Below are positions 47,303-57,398 of a stretch of DNA of 64,000 nucleotides, one piece after another. Origin of the DNA: Corynebacterium atrinae (GTDB lineage: Bacteria > Actinomycetota > Actinomycetes > Mycobacteriales > Mycobacteriaceae). The notes below the pieces were generated by a model. It made no database searches and had not been told where the DNA came from. It worked only from the letters and a program-made list of their open reading frames with translations. How positions within the stretch are numbered: position 1 is the stretch's first letter; each line of letters begins with the position of its first letter. The stretch lies in NCBI RefSeq assembly GCF_030408455.1, contig NZ_CP046977.1, positions 2,604,001 through 2,668,000 of the forward strand. Reading direction: 5' to 3'. Position numbers and translations under genes: made by a program.

Positions 47303-48394
47303 ATGAGTAAGGTTCGCGTAGCAATTGTGGGCGTTGGTAACTGCGCCACTTCTTTGGTGCAAGGCATCGAGTTCTACCGGGATGCCTCCCCCGATGAGAA
47401 GGTCCCCGGGCTCATGCACGTGGAGTTTGGCAAATACCACGTCGGTGATGTGGAGGTCGTCTGCGCCTTCGATGTGGACGAGCAGAAGGTGGGCACCGAC
47501 GTCGCGGAGGCCATCGGGGCGTCGAAGAATTGCACCATCACCATCGCCGAGGTCCCGCCCACCGGCGTCACCGTCCAGCGTGGCCCCACCCTCGACGGGT
47601 TGGGGATTCACTACCGCCAGAGCATCGTCGAATCCTCCGCCGAGCCGATTGATGTGGCAGCCGTGCTTCGCGACGCCGCCGTCGATGTGGTCGTCTCCTA
47701 CCTCCCGGTCGGCTCGGAGGAGGCCGATAAGTTCTACGCCCAGGCGGCCATTGACGCCGGCTGCGCCTTCGTCAATGCCCTGCCGGTGTTCATCGCCTCC
47801 GACCCCGAGTGGGCAAAAAAGTTCCGCGACGCCGGTCTGCCCATCGTCGGCGATGACATCAAGTCCCAGGTGGGAGCCACCATCACCCACCGGGTCTTGG
47901 CCAAGCTTTTCGAGGACCGCGGCGTGCGCCTCGAGCGCACCATGCAGCTCAACGTCGGCGGCAACATGGACTTTAAAAACATGCTCGACCGCGACCGGCT
48001 GGAGTCGAAGAAGATCTCCAAAACCCAGGCTGTGACGTCAAACTTGGTGGATTCGCCGCTCGCCGGAAAGACCGAGGACCGCAACGTCCACATCGGCCCC
48101 TCGGATTACGTGGAGTGGCTCGATGACCGCAAGTGGGCTTATGTTCGACTCGAGGGCACCGCCTTCGGCGAGGTCCCCCTCAACCTGGAGTACAAGTTGG
48201 AGGTGTGGGACTCGCCGAACTCGGCTGGCATTATTATCGACGCCGTCCGTGCGGCCAAGATCGCCCTCGACCGCGGAGTCGCAGGTCCGGTGCTCCCTGC
48301 CAGCGCTTACTTGATGAAGTCGCCGCCGGTGCAGTTGGGCGATGATGAGGCCCGCGCGCAGCTCGAGGCATTCATCATCGGAGCCGATGAATAG
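47303..48394 (+). CDS. ino1: Inositol-3-phosphate synthase
   Basis: 363 residues; AAGGAG before the ATG. NAD-binding start [20 protein letters not shown]. Later blocks [29 protein letters not shown] and [14 protein letters not shown] are typical of the actinobacterial short form. It converts glucose-6-phosphate to inositol-3-phosphate, the entry to mycothiol and phosphatidylinositol in this group. The adjacent marR gene is a common neighbour. Confidence 0.95.
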   Translation: MSKVRVAIVGVGNCATSLVQGIEFYRDASPDEKVPGLMHVEFGKYHVGDVEVVCAFDVDEQKVGTDVAEAIGASKNCTITIAEVPPTGVTVQRGPTLDGLGIHYRQSIVESSAEPIDVAAVLRDAAVDVVVSYLPVGSEEADKFYAQAAIDAGCAFVNALPVFIASDPEWAKKFRDAGLPIVGDDIKSQVGATITHRVLAKLFEDRGVRLERTMQLNVGGNMDFKNMLDRDRLESKKISKTQAVTSNLVDSPLAGKTEDRNVHIGPSDYVEWLDDRKWAYVRLEGTAFGEVPLNLEYKLEVWDSPNSAGIIIDAVRAAKIALDRGVAGPVLPASAYLMKSPPVQLGDDEARAQLEAFIIGADE

Positions 48395-48398
48395 TATG

Positions 48399-48426
48399 TA
48401 GACCGTTTTAAGTGCAAACGTGTCTA
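48399..48426. promoter_or_regulatory. Candidate MarR operator
   Basis: TAGAC-CGTTT (48399-48408), seven bases, AAACG-T-GTCTA (48416-48426): an inverted repeat with one extra base on the right arm, 11 bases before the marR start. Confidence 0.5.
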
Positions 48427-48437
48427 TCATGGGTTCT

Positions 48438-48899
48438 ATGACAAAACCGAACCCTGAGGACATAGCTGCCCGGATTCGCCCGGCGCTGACAAAGCTCTAC
48501 GTGATGTACTTCCGCATCGCCGAGCAGTCGGACCTGACAGGACCCCAGCTGTCCATCATGGCCCGCCTCAAGGACAACGGACCTTCCCGCATCAGCGAAA
48601 TCGCTCGCGGGGAAGGTATCCGGATGCCCACCGCGTCGAATGCCCTTCACCAGCTGGAGCAGCGGGAATTGGTCGATCGCATCCGCGACGAGAATGATCG
48701 GCGCGGGGTGCGCGTCGCGTTGACCCCGCTGGGGGAAAGCGAGCTCAAGCGTGTCGGCGATGAGCGCACCAAGTACCTCGCCGATATGATTTCCACCCTC
48801 GATGACTCGGAGTTGGAGCGGGCATCGGAGCTGGCGGAGGTTATTAACAAGCTGGCGGAGGTCTATGGGGCGGATCTTATTGACACGAACAACGCTTAG
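48438..48899 (+). CDS. MarR-family regulator
   Basis: 153 residues from ATG 48438 (alternatives 48420 and 48429). Winged helix: LTGPQLSIMARLKDNGPSRI, then EIARGEGIRMPTASNALHQL with the recognition helix, and the wing RDENDRRGVRVALTPLGESE. Dimerisation helices at both ends. The palindrome just upstream suggests autorepression. Between ino1 and a universal stress gene on the same strand. Ligand unknown. Confidence 0.9.
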   Translation: MTKPNPEDIAARIRPALTKLYVMYFRIAEQSDLTGPQLSIMARLKDNGPSRISEIARGEGIRMPTASNALHQLEQRELVDRIRDENDRRGVRVALTPLGESELKRVGDERTKYLADMISTLDDSELERASELAEVINKLAEVYGADLIDTNNA

Positions 48900-48919
48900 A
48901 CGGAAAAATTGGGTCCGTC

Positions 48920-49882
48920 ATGGCACCCCATACCCCTGCTTCTGATACCTCCGAGCCTGCCGAGCCCGCCCGGCTCCTCATCGCTTGGCGCCCCGACTCG
49001 CCCGGCACCGAGGCGATTGAACTAGCGGCCTGGCTCAGCCGGACCACGAACGTCTCCATTCGTGTGGTCAGTACGTTCGTTCGCCCCTGGCCTGCCACCT
49101 CGTTGAGCAAGCTAGGCGGGAAGTACCGCAAGTGGTTCCACAAGGAGGCCGCTGCCAGCGAAGCAGCGGTGAAGCGGGCGCTGACCGCCGCGGGCATCGA
49201 TAAGCATTTTTGGGACGAGACAATCAGTGTCTTCGCCGATGGGCCCTCCGAGACGGTGCTGCTCACCGAGGCCGCGGATGCTTTCGACGCGGACCTGGTC
49301 ATCTTGGGCTCCGACGCCGCTGCCCCCAAGGGCCGCTTCCTCGCCGGTTCCACGACCGATGCCCTCCTACACTCTTCTCCCCGCCCGTTGGCGCTGGCCC
49401 CGCGCGCGGTGAAACTTTCCAAGCGCGGCGTCACTCGCGTCAACCTGGCCTACTTAGAGAGCAAGGGCGACGAGCGGGACGAATCGCTGCACTATGCCGC
49501 CAAGATCGCCCAGGAGTGGGCCGTCGGGCTGCGCATTCTCGCCTTCTCCCCCTCCGGGATAGCCGACGCCCCCGTCAACAGCAAGGTCGACTTCACCCGC
49601 GAGTTGGTCGATGAGTGGCGGGAGCACTCCCTCGCGATGCTCGACCGCGCCCACGATTCGGTGCACGATGCCTTCCCTGAGCTGGACGTCGACTCGGAAA
49701 TCGGCACGGGTTCCGGCTGGTCGGGAGCAATCGACGCCCTCAAGTGGAAGAAGGGCGACCTCCTCGTCCTCAGCTCGGACCCACCCGGCGCCTTCGAACG
49801 CGTCTTCTTGGGCTCCACGGCCACGGAGTTCCTCCGCCACGTCGAGGTTCCCGTGGTTATCCGCCCGGCACCCACCCATTAG
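48920..49882 (+). CDS. Universal stress protein family, two UspA-like domains
   Basis: 320 residues with two UspA folds. The first ends in LGSDAAAPKGRFLAGSTTDA, the second in LSSDPPGAFERVFLGSTATE. Both loops are degenerate relative to the ATP-binding G-2x-G-9x-G(S/T), so ATP binding is less certain than in the protein at 20076. N-terminal LIAWRPDSPGTEAIELAAWL marks the first fold. Starts 20 bases after marR, probably the same transcript. Confidence 0.85.
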   Translation: MAPHTPASDTSEPAEPARLLIAWRPDSPGTEAIELAAWLSRTTNVSIRVVSTFVRPWPATSLSKLGGKYRKWFHKEAAASEAAVKRALTAAGIDKHFWDETISVFADGPSETVLLTEAADAFDADLVILGSDAAAPKGRFLAGSTTDALLHSSPRPLALAPRAVKLSKRGVTRVNLAYLESKGDERDESLHYAAKIAQEWAVGLRILAFSPSGIADAPVNSKVDFTRELVDEWREHSLAMLDRAHDSVHDAFPELDVDSEIGTGSGWSGAIDALKWKKGDLLVLSSDPPGAFERVFLGSTATEFLRHVEVPVVIRPAPTH

Positions 49883-49903
49883 TGAGCGTCTACAGTGAGG
49901 AGC

Positions 49904-50437
49904 ATGAATCAGGAGCGACCCGGTGACCACGATCCCGACGGCAATCGTCGGTGGGGTTGGCGCGGCTTCCTCGAGCATCCCGAAAATGACCTGACGGCGG
50001 ACGCGGACTTCGCCAACCTCCGCCCCCCGGACCCGCAATCGCCCGAGGAATTGGCGTCCTCGCTGGACCCCGTGATTCAGGCTGAACGCAATCGGCAGTC
50101 GACCCGCCAGGCCCTGCAATTCCTCGTTGCCATTCCGGCGATTACCTTCGCCCTTGGCTTGGGCCTGCTCCTGGTTTTCCGCCTGCTCGGCGGTCCGGCC
50201 TGCGTAGCGGGAGAGGCCGAGTGGCTGTGCACCCGGACGGCGCAGATCGTGTGGCCGTCGGTGACCAGCATCGTCCCCATCGTCGGCGTTTTGGGCTGCG
50301 CCATCATCATGACCCGCAAACTCAACAGTTACACCCGCTGGCGCCCGTGGATGGGCGTGTTTTGGGTGATGGTGCCCTTCTGCATGGTCTGGCTCATCAC
50401 CGCTGGCCAGATCCTTATCCCAGCCCTAGGGTACTAA
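49904..50437 (+). CDS. Membrane protein of unknown function
   Basis: 177 residues from ATG 49904; a GTG at 49895 is possible. A charged soluble N-terminus (about 1-65) is followed by three membrane helices ([60 protein letters not shown]). Two cysteines in the extracytoplasmic loop ([12 protein letters not shown]) could form a disulfide. No family recognised. Follows the universal stress gene by 21 bases; overlaps the convergent trhO end by 23. Confidence 0.7.
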   Translation: MNQERPGDHDPDGNRRWGWRGFLEHPENDLTADADFANLRPPDPQSPEELASSLDPVIQAERNRQSTRQALQFLVAIPAITFALGLGLLLVFRLLGGPACVAGEAEWLCTRTAQIVWPSVTSIVPIVGVLGCAIIMTRKLNSYTRWRPWMGVFWVMVPFCMVWLITAGQILIPALGY

Positions 50438-51320
50438 CGCATTCGGCGCGGCCGCAGTGGTCCGTGGCGGGCGAGGCGGCGCACGACTCGCACACGAGGG
50501 CTTGCTGGCGGCACGTGTCTTCGTTGCGGCAGTTGATGAAGTTGTTCGTCGCCGCCCCACAGTGGATGCAGTGGCCGAGTTCCCGGTAATCCTCGCCGAA
50601 TTCGACGTGCATGCGCTTGTCAAAGACGTACAGCGAGCCCTCCCACAGGCCCTGGTTGCCAAACTTCTCGCCGTAACGGACGATGCCGCCGTCGATTTGG
50701 TAGACCTCTTCGAAACCACGGTTTTTCATCAGCGAGGAGAGGATCTCGCAGCGTACGCCGCCGGTGCAGTAGGTAACCACGGGGCGGTTTTTCATCCAGT
50801 CGTACTTGCCCGACTCGATCTCCGCGAGGAAGTCGTGGGTAGTGCGCACGTCGGGCACCACGGCCCCCTTGAATTTGCCGATCTCCGCTTCCATCGCATT
50901 GCGGCCATCGAAGAAGACGACGTCGTCCCCGCGGGCGTCGACAAGCTCGTTGACCTCCTCGGGCTTGAGGTGAACGCCTCCCCCGATGACCCCACCCTCA
51001 TCGACCTTCAGTTCCCCGACGGCGCCGAAGGCGACGATCTCCTCGCGGACCTTGACGCTGAGCTTGGGAAAATCCTCCGCCCCACCCTCGGACCACTTGA
51101 ACTCCATGTCCTTGAAGCCAGGGTAATCGCGCGTTTTGCGGATGTATTTCTTGCACGCGGCGATGTCGCCGCCGACGGTGCCGTTGATGCCGTGTTCGGA
51201 GATGAGGATGCGGCCGCGCAGACCTAGGGATTCGCAGAGATCGCGCTGCCACAGCATCACCGCCTTCGGGTCGGCGATGGGGGTAAAGCGGTAGTACAGG
51301 AGGATTTTGCTGAGGGACAC
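50415..51320 (-). CDS. trhO: tRNA uridine(34) hydroxylase (rhodanese-like)
   Basis: 301 residues from GTG 51318-51320, where [20 protein letters not shown] matches the family start; the frame above it is not coding. Rhodanese domain with the catalytic cysteine loop [20 protein letters not shown]-terminal cysteine-rich segment ([14 protein letters not shown]...[13 protein letters not shown]) is usual in this group. It hydroxylates uridine 34 of tRNA in an oxygen-dependent way. Separate from the DUF1846 gene by 10 bases on the same strand, likely co-transcribed with it. Confidence 0.88.
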   Translation of the reverse strand: MSLSKILLYYRFTPIADPKAVMLWQRDLCESLGLRGRILISEHGINGTVGGDIAACKKYIRKTRDYPGFKDMEFKWSEGGAEDFPKLSVKVREEIVAFGAVGELKVDEGGVIGGGVHLKPEEVNELVDARGDDVVFFDGRNAMEAEIGKFKGAVVPDVRTTHDFLAEIESGKYDWMKNRPVVTYCTGGVRCEILSSLMKNRGFEEVYQIDGGIVRYGEKFGNQGLWEGSLYVFDKRMHVEFGEDYRELGHCIHCGAATNNFINCRNEDTCRQQALVCESCAASPATDHCGRAECVSTLGLG

Positions 51321-51330
51321 AGCAGTTAGC

Positions 51331-52824
51331 TTACTTCTTCCGATACAGCGACTTGCGCCAGTACTCCGGCTCGGAGGTGACCAGCACACCGAGGTTACGG
51401 AAGATCCCCTCGTCGACGGAACCCAGGATCGTCGTGGTGTGCGCCTCGCAGCCGCTGAGGTTCTTCAGCTCGGCCAAGGCCCGGCGAGCCTCGTCGCTGC
51501 CCGCAGCGGAGACGGACAAGGCGATGAGCACCTCGTCGGTGTGCAGGCGCGGGTTGCGCGAGCCCAGGTGGGTGGTTTTGAGCGTCTGGATTGGCTCGAT
51601 GGATTCCGGGGAGAGCAAGTGGGTTTCCCGGTCGATTCCCGCGAGGTGTTTGAGGGCGTTGAGCAGCATGCCGGCGGAGCAACCCAGCAGTTCGGTCGTC
51701 TTGCCGGTGATGATGGTGCCGTCGGCCAACTCCATGGCCGCACCCGGCAGCCCGGTGTGCTCGGCGACCGCCAGCGCGGGGGCGACGACGACGCGGTCCT
51801 CGACGTGGCAGCCGGCCTTGCTCATCACCATCGCGACGCGCGAGGACAACGTGTCATCGAGTTCTTCCCTGCGCTCATCCACCAGCGCCTTGAAGTAGCG
51901 GCGGATGATTTCTTGGCGCGAGGCTTCGCGGCACACGGCGTCGTCGGAGATGCAGTAGCCCGCCATGTTCACGCCCATGTCCGTCGGCGACTGGTAGGGG
52001 CTGGTCCCCGCGAGTGTTTCCAGCAGGGTCTTGAGCAGCGGGAAGACCTCCACGTCGCGGTTATAGCTGGTGACCTGCTCACCGTAGGCTGCGAGGTGGA
52101 AAGGATCGATGACGTTAATGTCGTCCAGGTCGACGGTAGCCGCCTCGTAGGCGAGGTTGACGGGGTGCTCGAGCGGTAGGTTCCAGATGGGGAAGGTCTC
52201 AAACTTGGCGTAGCCGGCGCGCACTCCGCGCTGGTACTCGTGGTAAACCTGCGACAAACAGGTGGCGAGCTTGCCAGATCCTGGGCCGGGGGCAGTGACC
52301 ACGATGACATCGCGAGTTGTGTCCACGTACTCGTTGACACCGAAGCCCTCCTCCGACACGATCCGCCGGGTATCGGCCGGGTAGCCGGGGATAACGCGGT
52401 GCCGAGACACCTTCATCCCGAGTCGCTCGAGGCGATCGATGAAGGTCTGCGCCATGGGGTTGTCGTCGGTGAGCTGAGTGATCACGACGTTGTCCACGAG
52501 GAAGCCACGCTCGCGGAACACGTCGATGAGGCGTAGTGCATCCTCCTCATAGGGGATGCCAAGGTCGGCGCGCACCTTTTGCCGCTCGAGGTCCTTGGCG
52601 TTGAGGCAGACGACGATCTCGATGTCTTCCTTGATCCGCTCCAACATCGCGATCTTGTTGTCCGGCGTGAAGCCGGGCAGCACGCGGGAGGCGTGCATGT
52701 CGTCGAAAAGCTTGCCACCCATCTCGAGGTAGAGTTTGCCGCCGATCTCGCGGCGGCGAGCATTGATGTGCTCCGACTGCATCTCGATGTAACGGTCGCG
52801 GTCGAATCCGATGGCATGTGGCAT
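51331..52824 (-). CDS. DUF1846 family protein
   Basis: 497 residues, the usual length. N-terminus [20 protein letters not shown] and [20 protein letters not shown] are family hallmarks; [20 protein letters not shown] is a P-loop-like segment. Structures of the family are known but the role is not; a nucleotide-binding enzyme is likely. Divergent from the Nei/Fpg glycosylase, upstream of trhO. Confidence 0.88.
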   Translation of the reverse strand: MPHAIGFDRDRYIEMQSEHINARRREIGGKLYLEMGGKLFDDMHASRVLPGFTPDNKIAMLERIKEDIEIVVCLNAKDLERQKVRADLGIPYEEDALRLIDVFRERGFLVDNVVITQLTDDNPMAQTFIDRLERLGMKVSRHRVIPGYPADTRRIVSEEGFGVNEYVDTTRDVIVVTAPGPGSGKLATCLSQVYHEYQRGVRAGYAKFETFPIWNLPLEHPVNLAYEAATVDLDDINVIDPFHLAAYGEQVTSYNRDVEVFPLLKTLLETLAGTSPYQSPTDMGVNMAGYCISDDAVCREASRQEIIRRYFKALVDERREELDDTLSSRVAMVMSKAGCHVEDRVVVAPALAVAEHTGLPGAAMELADGTIITGKTTELLGCSAGMLLNALKHLAGIDRETHLLSPESIEPIQTLKTTHLGSRNPRLHTDEVLIALSVSAAGSDEARRALAELKNLSGCEAHTTTILGSVDEGIFRNLGVLVTSEPEYWRKSLYRKK

Positions 52825-52872
52825 GCGAACAGTCTAACGCCGACCCTACCGCGTCGGCATTACACTGTGCGC

Positions 52873-53685
52873 ATGCCCGAAGGTCACGTCATCCACCGCC
52901 TAGCCAATGAGCTCAACGAACGTTACGCTGGCCGCGACCTGCGCATCACCTCCCCCCAGGGGAGGTTCGCCGCCGAGGCATCGCTTATCGACGGCGCGCG
53001 GATCGCCCAGGCAGAAGCCATCGGTAAGCACTTGTTCATCGACGTCGATGCCCCTCACTCCGAGCACATTCTCTACATCCACTTGGGCCTCATCGGGGAG
53101 ATGCGTTTCGAGCCTTCCGCGGACGTGTGGGGACAGATCCGCCTGCGCATCGACAACGGCGACGAGGCCGCCAACCTGCGGGGGCCGCAATGGTGCCGGC
53201 TGATTACAGACGCCGAGTACGACATCGCCGCAGCCAAGTTGGGCGAGGACCCGATTCGCGATGACGCCTCCCCGGATCGCCTCTGGCCCCGCATTTCCCG
53301 CTCGAAGCGCAGCATCGGTTCGCAGCTCATGGACCAGAAACTCTTCGCCGGGGTGGGCAACATCTACCGAGCAGAAACCCTCTTCCGCCTCGGCATCTCG
53401 CCCTTTAGGCCCGGCAATCAGCTCGAACGTAATGAGTTCGATAGCGTCTGGTTTGACCTCGTCGGTCTCATGAACGACGGAGTTCGGGCCGGACGCATTG
53501 ACACCGTCCGGCCCGAACACACCCCGGAGGCCATGGGCCGCGAGCCCCGCAAGGACGACCACGGCGGAGAGGTTTATGTGTACCGCCGGGCCGGCCAAGC
53601 CTGCTTCGTGTGTGGGACCACCATTACCGAGAAGGTCATGGAGGGCCGGAACCTCTTCTGGTGTCCCGGCTGCCAACCCGACTAG
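52873..53685 (+). CDS. Fpg/Nei-family DNA glycosylase
   Basis: 270 residues from ATG 52873; the frame above overlaps the DUF1846 gene. After Met removal, Pro2 and Glu3 (PEGHVIHRLANEL) are catalytic. The helix-two-turn-helix region reads SIGSQLMDQKLFAGVGNIYR, and a zinc finger ends the protein (CFVCGTTITEKV...CPGC). It excises oxidised bases and cuts the strand. The early His (PEGH) fits actinobacterial Nei2-like enzymes better than Fpg. Stop overlaps the convergent MFS stop by four bases. Confidence 0.88.
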   Translation: MPEGHVIHRLANELNERYAGRDLRITSPQGRFAAEASLIDGARIAQAEAIGKHLFIDVDAPHSEHILYIHLGLIGEMRFEPSADVWGQIRLRIDNGDEAANLRGPQWCRLITDAEYDIAAAKLGEDPIRDDASPDRLWPRISRSKRSIGSQLMDQKLFAGVGNIYRAETLFRLGISPFRPGNQLERNEFDSVWFDLVGLMNDGVRAGRIDTVRPEHTPEAMGREPRKDDHGGEVYVYRRAGQACFVCGTTITEKVMEGRNLFWCPGCQPD

Positions 53686-55010
53686 TTCAGGGGCTTGCCC
53701 TGGATGCCCTTCGGCACCTTGAGCACCGCGATGAGTGAGATGAGCGAGACCACCGCGATGTAGATACCGATGGAGATGGAGGTGCCTGTGGCGTCGAGAA
53801 GCAGTGCGGCGATCATCGGGGCGAAGGCACCGCCGATGATGGAGCCGATGGCGTAGCCGATGGAGACGCCGGAGAGGCGGACCTCTGGCGGGAACATTTC
53901 GGCGTACAGCGCGGACTGCGGGCCATACGTCGCCCCGAGCAGGATGCCCAGCACCACCATCGAGAGGATGAAGAGCGCGACATTGCCCGAGTCAACGAGC
54001 AACCACATCGGCACCGCCCACAGGATTGCACCGATGTAGCCGAGGGCGAACGTTTGCTTGCGGCCGATCGTGTCAGAAAGCCCGCCGAAAACCAGCGTCG
54101 AGATGATCCAGGCGATAGCCGTCGCCGAGGTGACCGCCAAGGTAGTGGTGCGGTCGTAGCCGACGTTCTTCGTGCCATAAGAGACGATGAAGGCGATGGC
54201 CATGTAACCGGCCGCGTTAACGCCTGCGAAGATGAGGGCGGCGAGGACAACCTTGCTGGTGTGGTTGCGGAAGAGCTCCGACAGCGGCGCCGAGGACTTC
54301 TTCTTCAAATCCTCCAGCTCGGCGAAGACGGGGGATTCCTCCACGAGGCGGCGGATGAGGTACCCGACGACGATGAGCACTAGTGAGGAAACGAACGGGA
54401 TGCGCCAGCCCCACGCCTCGAACTGCTCGGTGGTCAGCGTGGCGGAGAGCACCAGCATGAACAGGGTAGCCAGGAGCATGCCTGCAGGGACGCCAACCTG
54501 GGGGAATGATCCGAAGTATCCGCGGCGCTGAACCGGGGCGTGCTCGACGGCCAAGAGGGCGGCGCCGCCCCATTCGCCACCTGCGGACAGGCCCTGCATG
54601 ATGCGCAGCAACACGAGGATGATCGGCGCGGCAATGCCGATGGCTGCGTAGTTGGGAAGCAGACCCATGGCGACGGTCGCGCCACCCATGCCCAGCAACG
54701 TGACCACAAGAACAGGTTTGCGGCCCAGGCGGTCACCCAAGTGACCGGCGATCACCGCGCCGAGCGGGCGGAAGAGGAAGGAGATACCCAGCGACGCCCA
54801 GGATACGATCTGCGCCATGGTCGCATTGTCGTTGGAGGCCGGATTGAAGTACTGGGTAGCGAAGATCAGGGCTGCTGCCTGCGCATAGATGAAGAAATCG
54901 AACCACTCGATGGTGGTGCCGACCATGGCGCCGGCGAGGACACGGCGGTGCTCATTAGTAATCGGTTCCGGAGTGGGCGGGGCGGTGACGGGTGAGGAAG
55001 CGGTAGTCAT
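53682..55010 (-). CDS. MFS transporter, metabolite:H+ symporter family
   Basis: 442 residues, twelve helices. The start TTIEWFDFFIYAQAAALIF is the hallmark of the MHS group (ShiA, ProP relatives), followed by GHLGDRLGRKPVLVVTLLGM and the RMQGLSAGGEWGGAALLAVE block. Located just downstream of paaK on the same strand and behind a hairpin, so it may import phenylacetate or a related aromatic acid. That role is an inference from position. Confidence 0.88.
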   Translation of the reverse strand: MTTASSPVTAPPTPEPITNEHRRVLAGAMVGTTIEWFDFFIYAQAAALIFATQYFNPASNDNATMAQIVSWASLGISFLFRPLGAVIAGHLGDRLGRKPVLVVTLLGMGGATVAMGLLPNYAAIGIAAPIILVLLRIMQGLSAGGEWGGAALLAVEHAPVQRRGYFGSFPQVGVPAGMLLATLFMLVLSATLTTEQFEAWGWRIPFVSSLVLIVVGYLIRRLVEESPVFAELEDLKKKSSAPLSELFRNHTSKVVLAALIFAGVNAAGYMAIAFIVSYGTKNVGYDRTTTLAVTSATAIAWIISTLVFGGLSDTIGRKQTFALGYIGAILWAVPMWLLVDSGNVALFILSMVVLGILLGATYGPQSALYAEMFPPEVRLSGVSIGYAIGSIIGGAFAPMIAALLLDATGTSISIGIYIAVVSLISLIAVLKVPKGIQGKPLN

Positions 55011-55036
55011 CTCAGCTACTTTCTGGTAGCCCGAGC

Positions 55037-55065
55037 AGGCCGGCAGCCACAGCTGCCGCCGGCCT
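55037..55065 (-). terminator. Hairpin between paaK and the MFS gene
   Basis: AGGCCGGC (55037-55044) pairs with GCCGGCCT (55058-55065), with an inner AGC/GCT stem. No T-run; it may attenuate read-through from paaK. Confidence 0.4.
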
Positions 55066-55093
55066 GGCGGGTGCGCTAAAGAGAAGAAGGGGG

Positions 55094-56407
55094 TTAGCTC
55101 TGGGGACGGTTATCGACAATGCGCTTGGCTTTGCCTTCGCCAGAGTCGACCGTGTCGCGGATTTCGACATCGACAGAGACACCGATGCGGTCCTTGATGA
55201 GCTTGCGCAGGTGCAGTTGAGAGTTGGTGATCTCGTCTGCCGTGCGACCGGGGGCGTGTTCAACCACGAGGGTGAGGTGGTCCATACGCCCGCGTTTACT
55301 AAGAATGCACTGGTAGCGGGGGCGGAGATTCTTGTCCTCCACGATGAGTTCTTCGAACTGGGAAGGGAAGCAGTTCACTCCCCGGAGGATGATCATGTCG
55401 TCGTTGCGGGCGCTGATGCGTCCGAGGCGGCGCATGGAACGGGCGGTTCCGGGCAGCAGGCGGGTGAGATCGTGCGTGCGATAGCGGATGACCGGGAAAG
55501 CCTCTTTGGTGAGCGGAGTGATCACCAATTCACCGAGCTCGCCGTCTGGCACCGGCTCTTGAGTTTCGGGGTGAAGGATCTCAGGATAGAAGTGGTCTTC
55601 CCACAAGGTCAGGCCGTCTTTGGTCTCAATGCACTCCTGCGCCACGCCCGGACCCATAACCTCCGACAGCCCATAAATATCGGTGGCGTCGATTCCGAAA
55701 CCGGTCTCTAGATCTTGGCGCATTCCTTCGGTCCAGGGCTCGGCACCGAAGATACCCACTCGCATTGGGCTGTTTTCCGGGTCCAGGCCCTCCGCCCGCA
55801 TTCGGTCGAGGACGTTGAGCATGTAGGAAGGCGTGCCGACGATCGCGTCCGGCTGGAAATCACGCATGATCTGCAGCTGGCGGTCGGTCTGCCCGCCCGA
55901 GGTTGGGATGGCAGTGGCTCCGAGCTTTTCAACGCCGTAATGCAGACCCAGCCCGCCAGTGAACAGCCCGTAGCCGAAGGTCACCTGCACGCGGTCACCG
56001 GGGCGGACCCCACCGGCACTGAGGGAACGGGCGACGAGCTCGGCCCAGGTCTCGATGTCCTTGCGGGTGTATCCCACCACGGTGGGCAGGCCGGTGGTAC
56101 CGGATGAGGCGTGGATTCGGGCGATCTGGTGTTTCTGCACGGCAAACATGCCGAAGGGGTACTCAGAACGCAGGATGGCCTTGTCCGTGAAGGGGAATAG
56201 ACCGATGTCCTTGAGTTCCTTGAAGTCATCCGGGTGGACACCCCGGGCATCGAAGTCTCGCTTGTAATGCGGAACGTTGTAGTACGCGTGGCGCAGGGTG
56301 TTTTTCATGCGCTCGGTCTGCAACGCAGTGATTTCATCGCGCGAGGCGTACTCGATGCTGGTTTGGGGCCCATGGATGGTGGAAGTGATGTCGGTGGAGG
56401 AAGCCAC
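55094..56407 (-). CDS. paaK: Phenylacetate-CoA ligase
   Basis: 437 residues, GTG start with AAAGGA upstream. Adenylate-forming enzyme: IHASSGTTGLPTVVGYTRKD is the AMP/phosphate loop, followed by YGLSEVMGPGVAQECIETKD and RTHDLTRLLPGTARSMRRLG. It activates phenylacetate with ATP and CoA, the first step of the pathway. Divergent from paaR/paaI, with a PaaR-like palindrome 72 bases before its start. Confidence 0.95.
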   Translation of the reverse strand: MASSTDITSTIHGPQTSIEYASRDEITALQTERMKNTLRHAYYNVPHYKRDFDARGVHPDDFKELKDIGLFPFTDKAILRSEYPFGMFAVQKHQIARIHASSGTTGLPTVVGYTRKDIETWAELVARSLSAGGVRPGDRVQVTFGYGLFTGGLGLHYGVEKLGATAIPTSGGQTDRQLQIMRDFQPDAIVGTPSYMLNVLDRMRAEGLDPENSPMRVGIFGAEPWTEGMRQDLETGFGIDATDIYGLSEVMGPGVAQECIETKDGLTLWEDHFYPEILHPETQEPVPDGELGELVITPLTKEAFPVIRYRTHDLTRLLPGTARSMRRLGRISARNDDMIILRGVNCFPSQFEELIVEDKNLRPRYQCILSKRGRMDHLTLVVEHAPGRTADEITNSQLHLRKLIKDRIGVSVDVEIRDTVDSGEGKAKRIVDNRPQS

Positions 56408-56478
56408 TGCGTAGTCCTTTCTATGCCCGCCAAGTGAGTCGGGTACAGGCGATTGGCAAACTTGATTACCAATTACTT

Positions 56479-56492
56479 ACCGACCAATCGGT
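56479..56492. promoter_or_regulatory. PaaR operator upstream of paaK
   Basis: ACCGA-CCAA-TCGGT, extended by TT on the left and CAG on the right. It shares the core of the sites at 57354 and 57886. Confidence 0.6.
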
Positions 56493-56649
56493 CAGCGAGC
56501 ATGTGGCACAGGTTACAACCGCACGCGTGTAACGTGCAACACATTTGCGCTAAATGGTCCTAAAGATTCTCAGCTTCCACCCGGATATTACCCCCGAATC
56601 AGAACATCGGCGCAGCATAGCGCGCCGATACCCTCCTCACCCCCTGGGG

Positions 56650-57258
56650 TTAGCCCTTGCGAAGCAGGATCCCGTCGAAGACCAGACGTGGCGTAATGGC
56701 TGCCATTTCCTCGGGCGTACATTTTCCACCAGGGCGATACCACTCAACAATCGAGTTGATCATGCCGAAAATGAGGCGACCAATCACCCCCGCCTCCAAC
56801 TCGTCGGTGACCAGGCCTTCGCCCTGCGCATCGCGGACGACGTCGATAAGCTCCTGCGTCAACCGACGCCGACGCTCAAGGATCTGCATCTCGACGTCCG
56901 TGTTTCCCCGCAGGCGAAGCAGCAACCGGACATAGGCCGGGTACTCGCACAGCACGCGGGTAGAGCCAGCCACCAGCAACTCCAGCTTCTCGACCGTGCT
57001 CCCCGCCTCATGCGTGGCGGACTCGATCACGGTGGTCAGTTCGGCGAGAGCCTTGTCGGTGGCCTCGACCAGGATCTCCTCCTTAGAGGTGATGTGGTGA
57101 TAGATCGCTGATTTGCTCAGCCCTAGGCGTCCCGCCAGGGTCCCCATCGACGTTGCCTCGTAACCATGCTGGTTGAATACCTCGACGGCAATGCGAATGA
57201 CGTCCTCGCGGCCGTAACCGGGACGACCCCGGCCGCCCGAATTTCCTGACAGCGGCAT
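56650..57258 (-). CDS. paaR: TetR-family regulator of phenylacetate genes
   Basis: 202 residues from ATG 57256-57258, with GAGGAG six bases upstream; an earlier start in the frame is possible but lacks a site. Helix-turn-helix: TSMGTLAGRLGLSKSAIYHH. Ligand domain ends in RLIFGMINSIVEWYRPGG. It sits between paaK and paaI, and three matching palindromes mark its targets. By analogy with PaaR of other bacteria, phenylacetyl-CoA would release it from DNA. Confidence 0.88.
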   Translation of the reverse strand: MPLSGNSGGRGRPGYGREDVIRIAVEVFNQHGYEATSMGTLAGRLGLSKSAIYHHITSKEEILVEATDKALAELTTVIESATHEAGSTVEKLELLVAGSTRVLCEYPAYVRLLLRLRGNTDVEMQILERRRRLTQELIDVVRDAQGEGLVTDELEAGVIGRLIFGMINSIVEWYRPGGKCTPEEMAAITPRLVFDGILLRKG

Positions 57259-57353
57259 GCCATTCTCCTCACATGGGATTTCACTCGATCTCCCCCATTT
57301 AAGCAGCCGCACCCCGGTTGGCAGTCGCCTGGATGACGTAGACTCTCCGCTCA

Positions 57354-57375
57354 ATACTGACCAACTGGTCAGTAT
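57354..57375. promoter_or_regulatory. PaaR operator between paaR and paaI
   Basis: Perfect palindrome ATACTGACC-AACT-GGTCAGTAT in the gap between the two divergent starts. Confidence 0.75.
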
Positions 57376-57398
57376 CGGACCGTCTTAGGAGCCTCCCC

